33,959 nucleotides of DNA from Caldilineaceae bacterium (lineage in GTDB: Bacteria > Chloroflexota > Anaerolineae > Caldilineales > Caldilineaceae), in contig WTGY01000126.1 in NCBI GenBank assembly GCA_011523365.1, positions 1 through 33,959 of the forward strand. Reading direction: 5' to 3'. Positions within the stretch are counted from its first letter, which is position 1; every line of letters starts with the position of its first letter. The translations under genes were made by a program, and so were the position numbers. The notes beneath the pieces are model-generated. The model was not told where the DNA came from, searched no databases, and saw nothing but the letters and a program-made list of their open reading frames with translations. Positions 8,568-15,876 of this stretch are shown piece by piece.

Positions 8568-9719
8568 ATGAATCCCTGCCGAATTCTGATTCTGATGAGC
8601 GATACTGGGGGCGGCCACCGTGCCAGCGCCCAGGCTTTGCAAGCCGCCTTCGCCGCCCGCTATCCCGACCGGTTTCAGGTGGAGATCGTCGACCTGTGGA
8701 CCGACTACACCCCCTGGCCCATAAATCAGATGCCCTACCTGTACAGCCCGATCATTGCCCGCGTCCTCTGGTTCTGGAAGCTGCTCTGGGCCGTTTTCGA
8801 AAACGAGCGCGCGTTCTCTGCCGCCCTGCGCCTGGTCTATCTGATCAGCCGCAACGAACTACGCAAGGTCCTGCAAGCCCCCCGCCCGCATCTGATCATA
8901 TCCGTACACCCGTTCATGCAGCATATCTTCATGCGCTTGCTTGAGCATGAGGACGCCGCGATTCCATTCATGACGGTCGTCACAGATCTGGCATCCTTTC
9001 ATCACGGCTGGTTTCATGCGCGGGCCGGGCGCTGTTTTGTCGCCAGCGAGCCAGCCGCCGCGACAGCTCGCCGCCATGGCCTTCACGCCGGTCAGGTCCG
9101 CCTGCTCGGTCTGCCCGTCCGGCCCCCCTTTGCCGGCGCCTTGCCGGAAAAAGAGACGGCACGCGCCCGGCTCGGGCTCATCGAAACCGCGTTTACCGTA
9201 CTGCTGCTCGGCGGCGGCGAGGGCATGGGCCCGGTCGCGGCGACCGCGCACGCGGTAGCACGCCGTCTGGCCGCGACGGGGAAGGCCGCGCAACTGGTCG
9301 TCATCTGCGGACGCAACGAGCGCCTGCGCCAGTCTCTGCAGCAGTCTGACTGGCCTATTCCGGTTCAGGTATGCGGCTTTGTAGACAACATGCAGGAATG
9401 GATGGCCGCCAGCGACTGCGTCATCACCAAGGCTGGGCCGGGCACAATCGCCGAGGCGCTCATCTGCGGGCTCCCCATCCTCTTGAGCGGATTCATCCCC
9501 GGCCAGGAAGAGGGCAACGTGTCGTTTGTCGTGGACAACGGCGTCGGCGCCTACCGCGATTCACCCGAAGACATCGCCGCCACTGTCAGCAATTGGGTCG
9601 ATGGCAGTCAACGGGCCCACATGTCCGCCCGCGCCCGCGAACTGGCCCGCCCCCGCGCCGCCTATGACATCGTCGATGAGATTGTGGAGCTTCTGGACGG
9701 GGAGGCCGTGGAGGAGTGA
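8568..9719 (+). CDS. MGDG-synthase-like / processive diacylglycerol glycosyltransferase (GT28)
   Basis: 383 residues. The N-terminal half carries the MGDG-synthase signature MSDTGGGHRASAQAL (10-24) and, further on, LIISVHPFMQH and VVTDLASFHHGWF. The C-terminal half is a GT28 donor-binding domain with LLLGGGEGMGPV, CGFVDNMQEWMAASDC, ITKAGPGTIAEAL and LSGFIPGQEEGN. Enzymes of this type (plant MGD, Bacillus UgtP) add galactose or glucose from a UDP-sugar to diacylglycerol at the inner membrane face, giving glycolipids common in Chloroflexota. There is no transmembrane segment, as expected for a monotopic enzyme. No Shine-Dalgarno site is obvious. Sugar and lipid acceptor are not readable. Confidence 0.9.
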   Translation: MNPCRILILMSDTGGGHRASAQALQAAFAARYPDRFQVEIVDLWTDYTPWPINQMPYLYSPIIARVLWFWKLLWAVFENERAFSAALRLVYLISRNELRKVLQAPRPHLIISVHPFMQHIFMRLLEHEDAAIPFMTVVTDLASFHHGWFHARAGRCFVASEPAAATARRHGLHAGQVRLLGLPVRPPFAGALPEKETARARLGLIETAFTVLLLGGGEGMGPVAATAHAVARRLAATGKAAQLVVICGRNERLRQSLQQSDWPIPVQVCGFVDNMQEWMAASDCVITKAGPGTIAEALICGLPILLSGFIPGQEEGNVSFVVDNGVGAYRDSPEDIAATVSNWVDGSQRAHMSARARELARPRAAYDIVDEIVELLDGEAVEE

Positions 9720-9737
9720 GAAACGCCGTAAGACGCG

Positions 9738-9971
9738 TTATCCTATTTCGCTGTCGCGACGCGAGCGTTCTTCTTCGAGCAGCGCGGCCGCATCTACGCC
9801 AAGATCGGTCTCGGGACGTTGAGCCAAACGCTTCTGCCACTCCCAGCGTGCCAACTCTCGTTCTATCGCGTTGAGCGCCACCGCGCGCATGGTGCTGTTG
9901 CTCTCCCGCGCGTATCGGCGTAGCCGGTCATGCAGTGTATCCGGCATGTTCCTGATCTGTAGATTAGCCAT
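9738..9971 (-). CDS. FitA-like ribbon-helix-helix antitoxin, orphan
   Basis: 77 residues. The N-terminal ANLQIRNMPDTLHDRLRRYA plus the following helix (STMRAVALNAIERELAR) is a FitA/VapB-type ribbon-helix-helix DNA-binding domain, normally paired with a PIN-domain RNase toxin (FitB/VapC) encoded directly downstream. Here only 18 bp remain before the convergent GT28 gene, so no toxin exists. There is no Shine-Dalgarno site; a promoter is placed so that the transcript would begin at the ATG (see 9978-10006). It may be a leftover antitoxin or may act on another toxin elsewhere. Confidence 0.75.
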   Translation of the reverse strand: MANLQIRNMPDTLHDRLRRYARESNSTMRAVALNAIERELARWEWQKRLAQRPETDLGVDAAALLEEERSRRDSEIG

Positions 9972-9977
9972 GACGAG

Positions 9978-10006
9978 ATTCTAGCAAGATGCTGGCACGA
10001 AATCAA
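9978..10006 (-). promoter_or_regulatory. Predicted leaderless promoter of FitA-like gene
   Basis: Minus strand: -35 TTGATT (10001-10006), 17-bp spacer, -10 TAGAAT (9978-9983). Counting 7 nt from the -10 box puts the start at 9971, the A of the ATG. Confidence 0.4.
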
Positions 10007-10047
10007 AGTATCGGACTGTAAGGTAGGGCTTCTATTTCCATCAGTTC

Positions 10048-10076
10048 TTGCCGCTTACATAGTTGAGCGCGACAAT
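10048..10076 (+). promoter_or_regulatory. Possible leaderless promoter of HicB-like gene
   Basis: TTGCCG (10048-10053), 17-bp spacer and GACAAT (10071-10076); both hexamers match 4 of 6. The implied start, 7 nt on, is 10083, the A of the ATG. Weak alone, but it repeats the geometry of the FitA-like and response-regulator genes. Confidence 0.28.
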
Positions 10077-10082
10077 GGCACC

Positions 10083-10355
10083 ATGATCTACGCCTATCCG
10101 TGTGAACTCACCCCCGACGAAGATGGAAGTCTCATAGCCCATTTCCCCGATGTTCCAGAGGCTATCACGGGCGGCAAAAGCCGAACCGAAGCGCTAACAA
10201 TGGCCGAAGACGCTCTCGCCACAGCCTTGGCCGGATATGTCCACGCACAATGGGAGATCCCCACACCCAGCCAACCGGCCACCGGTCAGGAGCTTGTCGC
10301 GGTGAACCGTTCAACCTTGAAATCTTTAGTTCGTTCACGGACCGACTACAAATAA
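10083..10355 (+). CDS. HicB-like antitoxin, C-terminally truncated
   Basis: 90 residues. Residues 1-74 match the HicB partial-RNase-H fold: PCELTPDEDGSLIAHFPDVP, AITGGKSRTEALTMAEDALA, and YVHAQWEIPTPSQPATGQEL. In complete relatives the protein goes on past the ELVAV segment into a helix-turn-helix DNA-binding domain. Here it changes to NRSTLKSLVRSRTDYK and stops, so the DNA-binding part is missing. No hicA-type toxin gene lies on either side. It is either a decayed antitoxin or a shortened stand-alone HicB domain. The sequence after the stop leads into 23-bp repeats, which suggests a rearrangement point. Confidence 0.65.
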   Translation: MIYAYPCELTPDEDGSLIAHFPDVPEAITGGKSRTEALTMAEDALATALAGYVHAQWEIPTPSQPATGQELVAVNRSTLKSLVRSRTDYK

Positions 10356-10701
10356 TTTGCTGTCTGCAGTCCGGGCCAAGTCTCCGGTGTAGAGATAAAC
10401 ACCGTTCAACGAACCGCGGGTAAAGAACATCTTTAGCCATCGACTAATTGCAACCTTCTGTTACGGCTGATTGAAAGTTTGGGCGTCGGCTGATTGAAAG
10501 TATTCATTCCCCCCGCTGTTCTCTTGACGCATCTATATCTCTTTGGATATAGCTCTCAAATCTCTCTGCCTGACAGAGGCGTATTCCACTTTGCCCCCGT
10601 TCTCCGTGTCGCATAGTGCTTGGGAAATGACGGAATCTCCTGTTGACTTTCTCCATTTCTACCAATGCATCGACACTGCCTACTCTGAATACCAGCAACC
10701 C
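10356..10701. other. Non-coding stretch with 23-bp repeats and a hairpin
   Basis: About 346 bp with lower GC than the surroundings. It holds three 23-bp-spaced repeats (10441-10501) and a perfect hairpin CTATATC-TCTTTG-GATATAG at 10533-10552. Possible reading frames here have no recognisable domain. It looks like accessory or decayed DNA beside the antitoxin remnants. Confidence 0.5.
10441..10501 (+). repeat. Three 23-bp-spaced direct repeats
   Basis: CGGCTGATTGAAAGT occurs exactly at 10464-10478 and 10487-10501. A degenerate unit CGACTAATTGCAAC begins at 10441. All three starts are 23 bp apart, close to two helix turns. They could be binding iterons or the remnant end of a mobile element. 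Confidence 0.7.
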
Positions 10702-11592
10702 TCACCCACCCACACGCCCACAATAATCCAACTGATGCGCAACATAAACCATCTCCCCGCGCGCAACCTGCCCCCGCCGCAAGGCCAACCACGCCCCGAA
10801 CTCGCCACCGTCCAATTCCGAATGCCCGCTTAGCGTCGATTCCACAAAGTGCAGGATACAACTCAAAAAATAGGCCTCATCAGCCGGATAACCCCCGCCC
10901 ACCGCATGCACAACCCAATCAGAGCTGCCGGCCGCCAGCACCTCCACACCGCACGCCCGCAACGCGTGGAAAAGCCTGCGTCCGGTGCGGCTGTCGCCGG
11001 AGGGCTGACCGTCCGTGATGCGCGTGTCCATCGAGCGGTGATAGAGCGCCTCGATCCGGCCATCCAGCGCCGTGTCCACTTCCGGCAGAAAGAGCGTTGC
11101 GCCGTCGAAATTGATGCTGAAATAGAACAGACCGTTGGGTCGCACCATCTGCAGCAATACGGGCAGCGCCGTCGGCAGGTGGAGCAGATCCAGCAGCGCG
11201 TGGGCAATGATCAGATCGAAGCGCTGCCGGTTTTCCCGCCGGGCCGCGAAATCATACAGATTTGCCGTTTCCAACCGGACCCGCAGCCCCGCTTCGCCGC
11301 CGGATGTCAGGTGTGCCAATCGCCGCCGCGCAACCCCGAAATTGCTCTCCTCGTTATCGATCGCAGTGTAACTGACGCCAGAGTCTGAGCGAGCAAACAG
11401 CCCCCACTCCACACACCGTTCCACCATCGTACCGATGCCCGCACCCACCTCCAGCACGCGCAACGGCCGGTCCCGCGGCAGTTCACCAGCCACTGCATCC
11501 GCCAGCGTCTGCCAGACATGCCGGTTGAGCGCGCGGTCGTCTACGCTGCGCTTGGAGGCCAGGTAGCGGGTGAAGTCGAAAGCGTCTGTCAT
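10702..11592 (-). CDS. Class I SAM-dependent methyltransferase
   Basis: 296 residues. Rossmann-fold motif I is VLEVGAGIGTMVERCV (about residues 46-61), followed by an acidic loop after beta-2 (YTAIDNEESN), motif IV FDLIIAHALLDLLHL, and post-motif LLQMVRPNGLFYFSINFDG. The C-terminal ~100 residues form a lid or substrate domain. It starts 15 bp after the GT4 stop and has no clear ribosome site, so it is probably coupled to that gene. It is last in the row ribA-ribD/dehydrogenase/PTPS/GT4 and most likely methylates the product of that pathway. The exact acceptor is unknown. Confidence 0.9.
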   Translation of the reverse strand: MTDAFDFTRYLASKRSVDDRALNRHVWQTLADAVAGELPRDRPLRVLEVGAGIGTMVERCVEWGLFARSDSGVSYTAIDNEESNFGVARRRLAHLTSGGEAGLRVRLETANLYDFAARRENRQRFDLIIAHALLDLLHLPTALPVLLQMVRPNGLFYFSINFDGATLFLPEVDTALDGRIEALYHRSMDTRITDGQPSGDSRTGRRLFHALRACGVEVLAAGSSDWVVHAVGGGYPADEAYFLSCILHFVESTLSGHSELDGGEFGAWLALRRGQVARGEMVYVAHQLDYCGRVGG

Positions 11593-11607
11593 TTCAGGTT
11601 CCGGTGG

Positions 11608-12732
11608 TCACTGAACACAAGTTGCCAGGTACGCCCGAATCGCCGCCGCCGAGTCCGCCCAGCGCGGATGGGAAGCATAGCGCCGCCGGGCCTTCCGGCC
11701 CAGGTCGGCCAATCGCGCTCTGTCTCCGGCCAGGGCAGACAGATGCGCGGCGATACCGTCCGCGTCCGCCGGCTCCACCAGAAAACCGTTGACGCCGGAA
11801 TCGACGATTTCACCGGCGCCGCCGTGAACGCTGGCCAGCACCGGCAGCCCGAAGGCCATCGCCTCCAGGTATACGATGCCGAACCCCTCGTACGACAGCA
11901 CCGCCAGCAGGTGCGCGGCGCGATACCGCCGCGCCAGCTCCCCGTCCGACACGCGCCCGTGCAAGCGGATATTGCCCTCCAACCCAGCCGCGCCGACCTG
12001 CCTGCGCACCGCAGCCGCGTACGCGCTGTCGACCGCCTCATCACCGACAACGTCCAGCACCCAGTCGACCCTTGGCAGACGGGAAAGCGCAGCGATCAGA
12101 TGGTGCAACCCCTTGCGCGCGATCAGATTGCCGACAAAGAGGATGCGCAGCGGACCGACGTCGCGCTCTCTGGCGCTGATCAACTCTTCCACCGCGCCCT
12201 CGTCCGGCGCCGCCAGATGGTCGGCAGCCGGGTAAGCGATCACGCCGCCCAGCGGCGCCAGGTTTCCTCTCTCTCCTCTCTCCTCTTCCCTCTCTCCTCG
12301 CAGTCCAGCCACCGCCTGCCGGGTCGTCCGGCTGTTGAAAATGAAGCCGTCCACCGTGCGCAGATAGGACCGCTCCACCGCGCGGTACAGCGGCAGCAGC
12401 CGGCGCGGGTGCTGCTCACTACTGCGCAGATGGTGCACGATGCTGATCAATGGATAGCGGGATCCATGCCGTCGCATCCGCCGATTGACCAGCGCCAACG
12501 ATGGATGGTTCAACTCGTCCTGCAACAGAATGTCCACGGGGAGGTCGCGCAGGCGCCGGTACAGGCGCAACGAGAGGTTGTCGGCCAGATGCGCCGGGTA
12601 GCTGCGCCAAAGAAGCGACACGATCTCGACCGAATCGCCGGCCTCGCGTAGGTACTCGACCAGCTTGCGGTCATAAAGATAACCGCCCGAGAGCGTGTCC
12701 AGGGAGCCGTAGATGAGCAGGCCGATACGCAT
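11608..12732 (-). CDS. Family 4 glycosyltransferase (GT-B)
   Basis: 374 residues from the chosen ATG, which gives the usual GT4 start MRIGLLIYGSLDTLSGGYLY. The longer open frame would run into the upstream PTPS gene. The C-terminal domain has LRILFVGNLIARKGLHHLI, IRLHGRVSDGELARRYRAAH and the EX7E donor-site motif SYEGFGIVYLEAMAFGLPV. It probably transfers a nucleotide-activated sugar to a small-molecule acceptor in the cytoplasm. Residues 144-157 (GLRGEREEERGERG) are encoded by a perfect 5-unit heptamer array and look like an in-frame repeat insertion between the two domains. Gaps are 19 bp to PTPS and 15 bp to the methyltransferase. Confidence 0.9.
   Translation of the reverse strand: MRIGLLIYGSLDTLSGGYLYDRKLVEYLREAGDSVEIVSLLWRSYPAHLADNLSLRLYRRLRDLPVDILLQDELNHPSLALVNRRMRRHGSRYPLISIVHHLRSSEQHPRRLLPLYRAVERSYLRTVDGFIFNSRTTRQAVAGLRGEREEERGERGNLAPLGGVIAYPAADHLAAPDEGAVEELISARERDVGPLRILFVGNLIARKGLHHLIAALSRLPRVDWVLDVVGDEAVDSAYAAAVRRQVGAAGLEGNIRLHGRVSDGELARRYRAAHLLAVLSYEGFGIVYLEAMAFGLPVLASVHGGAGEIVDSGVNGFLVEPADADGIAAHLSALAGDRARLADLGRKARRRYASHPRWADSAAAIRAYLATCVQ
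12265..12299 (-). repeat. In-frame heptamer array inside GT4 gene
   Basis: Plus-strand units TCCTCTC, TCTCCTC, TCTCCTC, TTCCCTC, TCTCCTC: five perfect 7-bp units. Read on the minus strand they encode the charged REEERGER peptide. Unit order resembles that of 15137-15178 in the ribA-ribD gene. Confidence 0.9.
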
Positions 12733-12751
12733 GAACTGCGTTGGCCGGCGG

Positions 12752-13141
12752 TCAGTAGCCGCCGTTGCGCTCCACCCGGTAAGAGGCCCAGGCGATTTCG
12801 TTTTCCCAAATGCGGGCGGTGACCGCACTGATATTGTCCGCGTTCAGCTCTTCGGAAAAGCTGATGGCGACGATGCGGCAGAAATGCTCGATACTCGGAT
12901 TGAGGCCGTCGAATTCCGGCAGGTCATTTAGCGTCTTATCGCGGTAGCGGGCCGCCAACTCCTCCAGCAGCTCTTCCACGTGCACGATATCCACAAGGTA
13001 GCCGTGTTCATTCAGTTCCGCGCCCTCCAACTGGAACTCCAGCCGGTAATGATGGGAATGCCACTCGTTTTCCGGCCCCCAATCACCGCCGATGAGGAAG
13101 TGCTGGCCGACAAAATCCCGCTGTACTGCCAATCTATACAT
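12752..13141 (-). CDS. 6-pyruvoyltetrahydropterin synthase/QueD family protein with Cys-to-Glu active site
   Basis: 129 residues from the chosen ATG at 13141. GGAGGG (13151-13156) is 9 nt from this ATG but touches the alternative ATG at 13150. T-fold enzymes of this family act on the side chain of dihydroneopterin triphosphate. Zn ligands H14 (GQHFL), H28 and H30 (EWHSHHY) are present, and so is the conserved late Glu (RIWENEIAW). The catalytic Cys, four residues before the first His of HxH, is replaced by Glu (E24, in GPENEWH). Similar Cys-to-Glu change is known in atypical PTPS proteins that cleave the side chain (PTPS-III of Plasmodium). It sits between the dehydrogenase and GT4 genes in the putative pterin cluster. 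Confidence 0.88.
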   Translation of the reverse strand: MYRLAVQRDFVGQHFLIGGDWGPENEWHSHHYRLEFQLEGAELNEHGYLVDIVHVEELLEELAARYRDKTLNDLPEFDGLNPSIEHFCRIVAISFSEELNADNISAVTARIWENEIAWASYRVERNGGY

Positions 13142-13209
13142 CGAATCCATCCCTCCGTATGAGGTCTTGGGTGATTGCGTTCAGCCACCAGGACCGCGGC
13201 CGCCACCGC

Positions 13210-13244
13210 AACTAAAAACTGGAAACTGAAAACTAAAAACTGTA
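13210..13244 (-). repeat. Heptamer array containing the stop codon of the dehydrogenase gene
   Basis: Plus-strand units AACTAAA, AACTGGA, AACTGAA, AACTAAA, AACTGTA: five perfect 7-bp units. The TAG stop of the dehydrogenase (13233-13235, minus strand) lies inside unit 4, and its last codons (Tyr-Ser-Phe) are read from the array. Confidence 0.9.
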
Positions 13245-14330
13245 GTTCAAAATGACCTGCAACGTCTGCTCCGGACAGCTGTCAATGAGCCTGTAAGCCT
13301 CAGCCGCCTCCTCCAGCGGGAACCGGTGCGAAATCAGTTCCTCTGCCGGCAGCTTCTCCAGCAGCTGCCACGCGCTCCCCATGCGGCGGGCCTTCGTCCA
13401 GCGGCCCCGCAACCGGGGTGCAACTGTGCTTACCTGGCTGCTTATCAGCCGGACGCGGTTGCGGTGAAAGGAGCCCCCCAGCTGCAGCGCGGCCGCCTTG
13501 GTCCCGTACCAGGAACCGACCACGATGCGGCTGTCGAATCCTGCCGCCGAGACCGCCGCGTCCAGAGCGCGCGGCTGCCCCGAGAGTTCATAGATCAGGT
13601 CGGCGCCGTGCCCTCCTCCTGCACCCGCCAGCGCCTCCCGCAGCCCTTCAGCGCCGTCCACGCCGCCGGGATCGATCGCTTGGCTCGCGCCCAGCCGTTG
13701 GGCAATCCGCCGCCGCTGCGGCAGCGGGTCCACCGCGATCAGCGCAGCCAGGGGGAACTGCGCCAGCAGCGCGGTTGTCAGCAGCCCCACGATGCCCAGC
13801 CCCATCACCAGCACCCGCTCGCCCACAAGCGGCGCGCCGTCCATCACCAGATTGACGGCCGTCTCGGCATTGGGCAACAGCGCAGCCTGCGCCGGCGCCA
13901 TCCCTGCGGGCACCGGCAGGAGCGCCTGCGGTCTGGCGCAGAAGTGGCTTTCGTGGGGATGGAAGGCGAAGTAGTAGCGGCTGTCCTCTTTACCTGCTGC
14001 GTCGATCTGCCCTTCCACTCCCGCTGTTTCCCCTTGTGGGGTCGGCGGGCAGGCAGCTTCACAAATGCGCCCGACGCAGGCATACCCGTACTTCAACGGA
14101 TAGCTGACCTCGTCAGTCAGACCTTCTATCGAACTGTCGGCGGACATGCCCGCGGGAACCTGCCCGCGGTAAAAGAGCATCTCCGTACCGGCGCTGATGG
14201 CGGAGACCACCGTTTCGACCAGCAACTCGTCCCCTTGCGGCGGAGCCATCGCCTCCGTGCGTACCTCGACCGCGCCCGGCGCCGTGAACAGCACCGCGCG
14301 CCGCTTCACACGGTTGGCAGCGAAACTCAC
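13233..14330 (-). CDS. Medium-chain dehydrogenase/reductase (zinc-type alcohol dehydrogenase family)
   Basis: 365 residues. N-terminal GroES-like domain and Rossmann domain (VLVMGLGIVGLLTTALLAQF, then LIAVDPLPQRRRIAQRLGAS, favouring NAD). Where Zn-dependent members have Cys before GT(D/E), this protein has SAISAGTEMLFYRG, so the first catalytic zinc ligand is missing. This resembles BchC-like members. It starts with GTG overlapping the ribA-ribD stop (GTGA, 4-nt overlap), giving tight coupling. The last residues and stop codon come from the heptamer array at 13210-13244. It probably oxidises or reduces a hydroxyl or keto group of the pterin/pyrimidine intermediate, by context only. Confidence 0.88.
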   Translation of the reverse strand: MSFAANRVKRRAVLFTAPGAVEVRTEAMAPPQGDELLVETVVSAISAGTEMLFYRGQVPAGMSADSSIEGLTDEVSYPLKYGYACVGRICEAACPPTPQGETAGVEGQIDAAGKEDSRYYFAFHPHESHFCARPQALLPVPAGMAPAQAALLPNAETAVNLVMDGAPLVGERVLVMGLGIVGLLTTALLAQFPLAALIAVDPLPQRRRIAQRLGASQAIDPGGVDGAEGLREALAGAGGGHGADLIYELSGQPRALDAAVSAAGFDSRIVVGSWYGTKAAALQLGGSFHRNRVRLISSQVSTVAPRLRGRWTKARRMGSAWQLLEKLPAEELISHRFPLEEAAEAYRLIDSCPEQTLQVILNYSF

Positions 14331-15856
14331 GCCGCCGACCTGCCGTTACGCGCGACTCCCTTCTCAAACTCCCCCCACAGCACCGTATCGGTCGCCAGCT
14401 GCACCTGCTCGATATTCTGCAGACACGGCATCACGGAGCGGAACTCGTCCCCCGCGCCCGCCGGTTGGATCACCTGATAACCGCCCAGAAAGACCGGCGC
14501 GATCGTGATTACGGCATAGTCCGCCAGGCCCCCTTCCAGGAAACTGGTCAGAATGCGAGCGCCCCCCTCGACCATCAGCGCCCCGATGCCCTCAGCGCCG
14601 AGACAGACGAGAAGAGCGGCCAGATCCACTCGGCCATCTCCACCGGCGGGCAAAGTCAGGATGCGTGCCCCCGCCTCTTCCAGCCGCTGCCGGCGTGAAG
14701 ACCGCGCACCCTGGGCCGTGGTCGCGATCCACGCGCTGCCGCTTGCCTGCAGAAGACGTGCGTCCGCCGGCGTGCGCAGCTGGGAGTCGACGACCACCGG
14801 CTGCGGGCTATCACCGGCAACCAGCCGTACCGTCAGTGCGGGGTCGTCGGCCAGCACCGTTTCGATGCCAACCAGAATCGCGCTGTGTGCCGCTCGTAGC
14901 GCGTGGGTCATCGTCAGGGAGGCAGGAGCGCTGATCGGCGTAGCCGTTCCCTGTTGGGCGGTCAGGCAGCCGTCGAGGCTCTGGGCATAGGAGAGCGTGA
15001 CGAAAGGCCGAGGAGTGAGAAGTAATGCATCTGTGTTTCTCTTCTCTTTTGCCCCACCGCAATTGTGGCTCTGTATACGGGCGCGCAATCCATCGAGCTG
15101 CAGCCGGTACGCCTCCGCCTGACCATGCGTGAGGTGTTCTCTCTCTCCTCTCTCCTCTTCACTCTCTCTTCTCTTCTCCGTCCCGCCCTGCCCGTTAAGC
15201 CTGATAATGTGCCGCATCCGGGCGACCTTCGCCTCCAGGTAAGCATGGCTTTCCGGGTTCGAGGGCATCTGCAAGGGGATCCGTTCCCGCACCGCGATGC
15301 CCAGCCCTGCCAGCCCTTCGATTTTGGCCGGGTTGTTCGTCAGCATGCGCACCGACCGCACGCCCAACTCCTGCAGGATCAGAGCGGCCGCCGTGTAGTC
15401 CCGCTCGTCGGCCTGGTGGCCCAACAGCAGGTTGGCGTCAACCGTGTCGTAACCCTCGTCCTGCAGATTGTAGGCGCGCAGCTTCTCTTCCAGGCCGATA
15501 CCGCGTCCCTCCTGCCGCAGATAGATGAGCGCGCCCCGTCCCTCCGCCGCGATAGCCTGCATCGCCCGCGTCAGCTGTTCACCGCAGTCACACCTCTGCG
15601 AGCCGAGCACGTCGCCGGTGAAACACTCCGAGTGGATGCGTACGAGCAGATCGTCGCCCTCTGCCTCGCCGAGTACCAGGGCCAGGTGGTTCTTTCCGTC
15701 CCCTGCGCTGCGGAAATGATGCAGGTAGAAGGCGCCGTCCGCAGTGGGGATGCGGGCCGTAACCGTGCGCTCCACTGCCGGAGGCAAGTGAACCGGCGGA
15801 CCATTCTTCGATTCAGCGGGGCCCAAGGTGCGCCCCGCAACGGTTAAATCCGACAT
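14327..15856 (-). CDS. ribA: GTP cyclohydrolase II fused to RibD-type reductase domain
   Basis: 509 residues. Residues ~28-220 are GTP cyclohydrolase II: Zn ligands C78, C89 and C91 (HSECFTGD, RCDCG), the RQEGRGIGL loop (114-122), and Y129 (RAYNLQD), the position of the catalytic Tyr of E. coli RibA. Residues ~285-500 are a RibD C-terminal reductase domain (VTLSYAQSLDG, LVGIETVLADDPALTVR, LMVEGGARILTSFL). There is no RibB domain and no RibD deaminase domain. Expected product: the 2,5-diamino-pyrimidinone ribosyl phosphate, then its ribityl form. A linker segment (226-242) is read from a heptamer array. ATG 15856 is chosen because it lies 20 nt after the molybdoenzyme stop; the longer frame would overlap that gene. 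Confidence 0.88.
   Translation of the reverse strand: MSDLTVAGRTLGPAESKNGPPVHLPPAVERTVTARIPTADGAFYLHHFRSAGDGKNHLALVLGEAEGDDLLVRIHSECFTGDVLGSQRCDCGEQLTRAMQAIAAEGRGALIYLRQEGRGIGLEEKLRAYNLQDEGYDTVDANLLLGHQADERDYTAAALILQELGVRSVRMLTNNPAKIEGLAGLGIAVRERIPLQMPSNPESHAYLEAKVARMRHIIRLNGQGGTEKRRESEEERGEREHLTHGQAEAYRLQLDGLRARIQSHNCGGAKEKRNTDALLLTPRPFVTLSYAQSLDGCLTAQQGTATPISAPASLTMTHALRAAHSAILVGIETVLADDPALTVRLVAGDSPQPVVVDSQLRTPADARLLQASGSAWIATTAQGARSSRRQRLEEAGARILTLPAGGDGRVDLAALLVCLGAEGIGALMVEGGARILTSFLEGGLADYAVITIAPVFLGGYQVIQPAGAGDEFRSVMPCLQNIEQVQLATDTVLWGEFEKGVARNGRSAA
15137..15178 (-). repeat. In-frame heptamer array in the ribA-ribD linker
   Basis: Plus-strand units TTCTCTC, TCTCCTC, TCTCCTC, TTCACTC, TCTCTTC, TCTTCTC: six 7-bp units, 42 bp. 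They encode the charged SEEERGER stretch between the two enzyme domains. A related shorter run lies at about 15038-15052. Confidence 0.9.
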
Positions 15857-15876
15857 CTGTTTGGGCTTACTGAAGG

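Noticed and set aside
10543..10833. Open frame of 96 codons after the 23-bp repeats
   Set aside because: Overlaps the end of the methyltransferase gene on the other strand and shows no family resemblance or ribosome site.
11518..12651. Long open frame (377 codons) on the plus strand
   Set aside because: It lies antisense over the GT4 and methyltransferase genes, both with clear motifs. The protein is rich in Arg, Gln and His, as expected for the complement of GC-rich coding DNA.
13326..14477. Long open frame (383 codons) on the plus strand
   Set aside because: Antisense to the dehydrogenase gene, no domain resemblance, same shadow composition.
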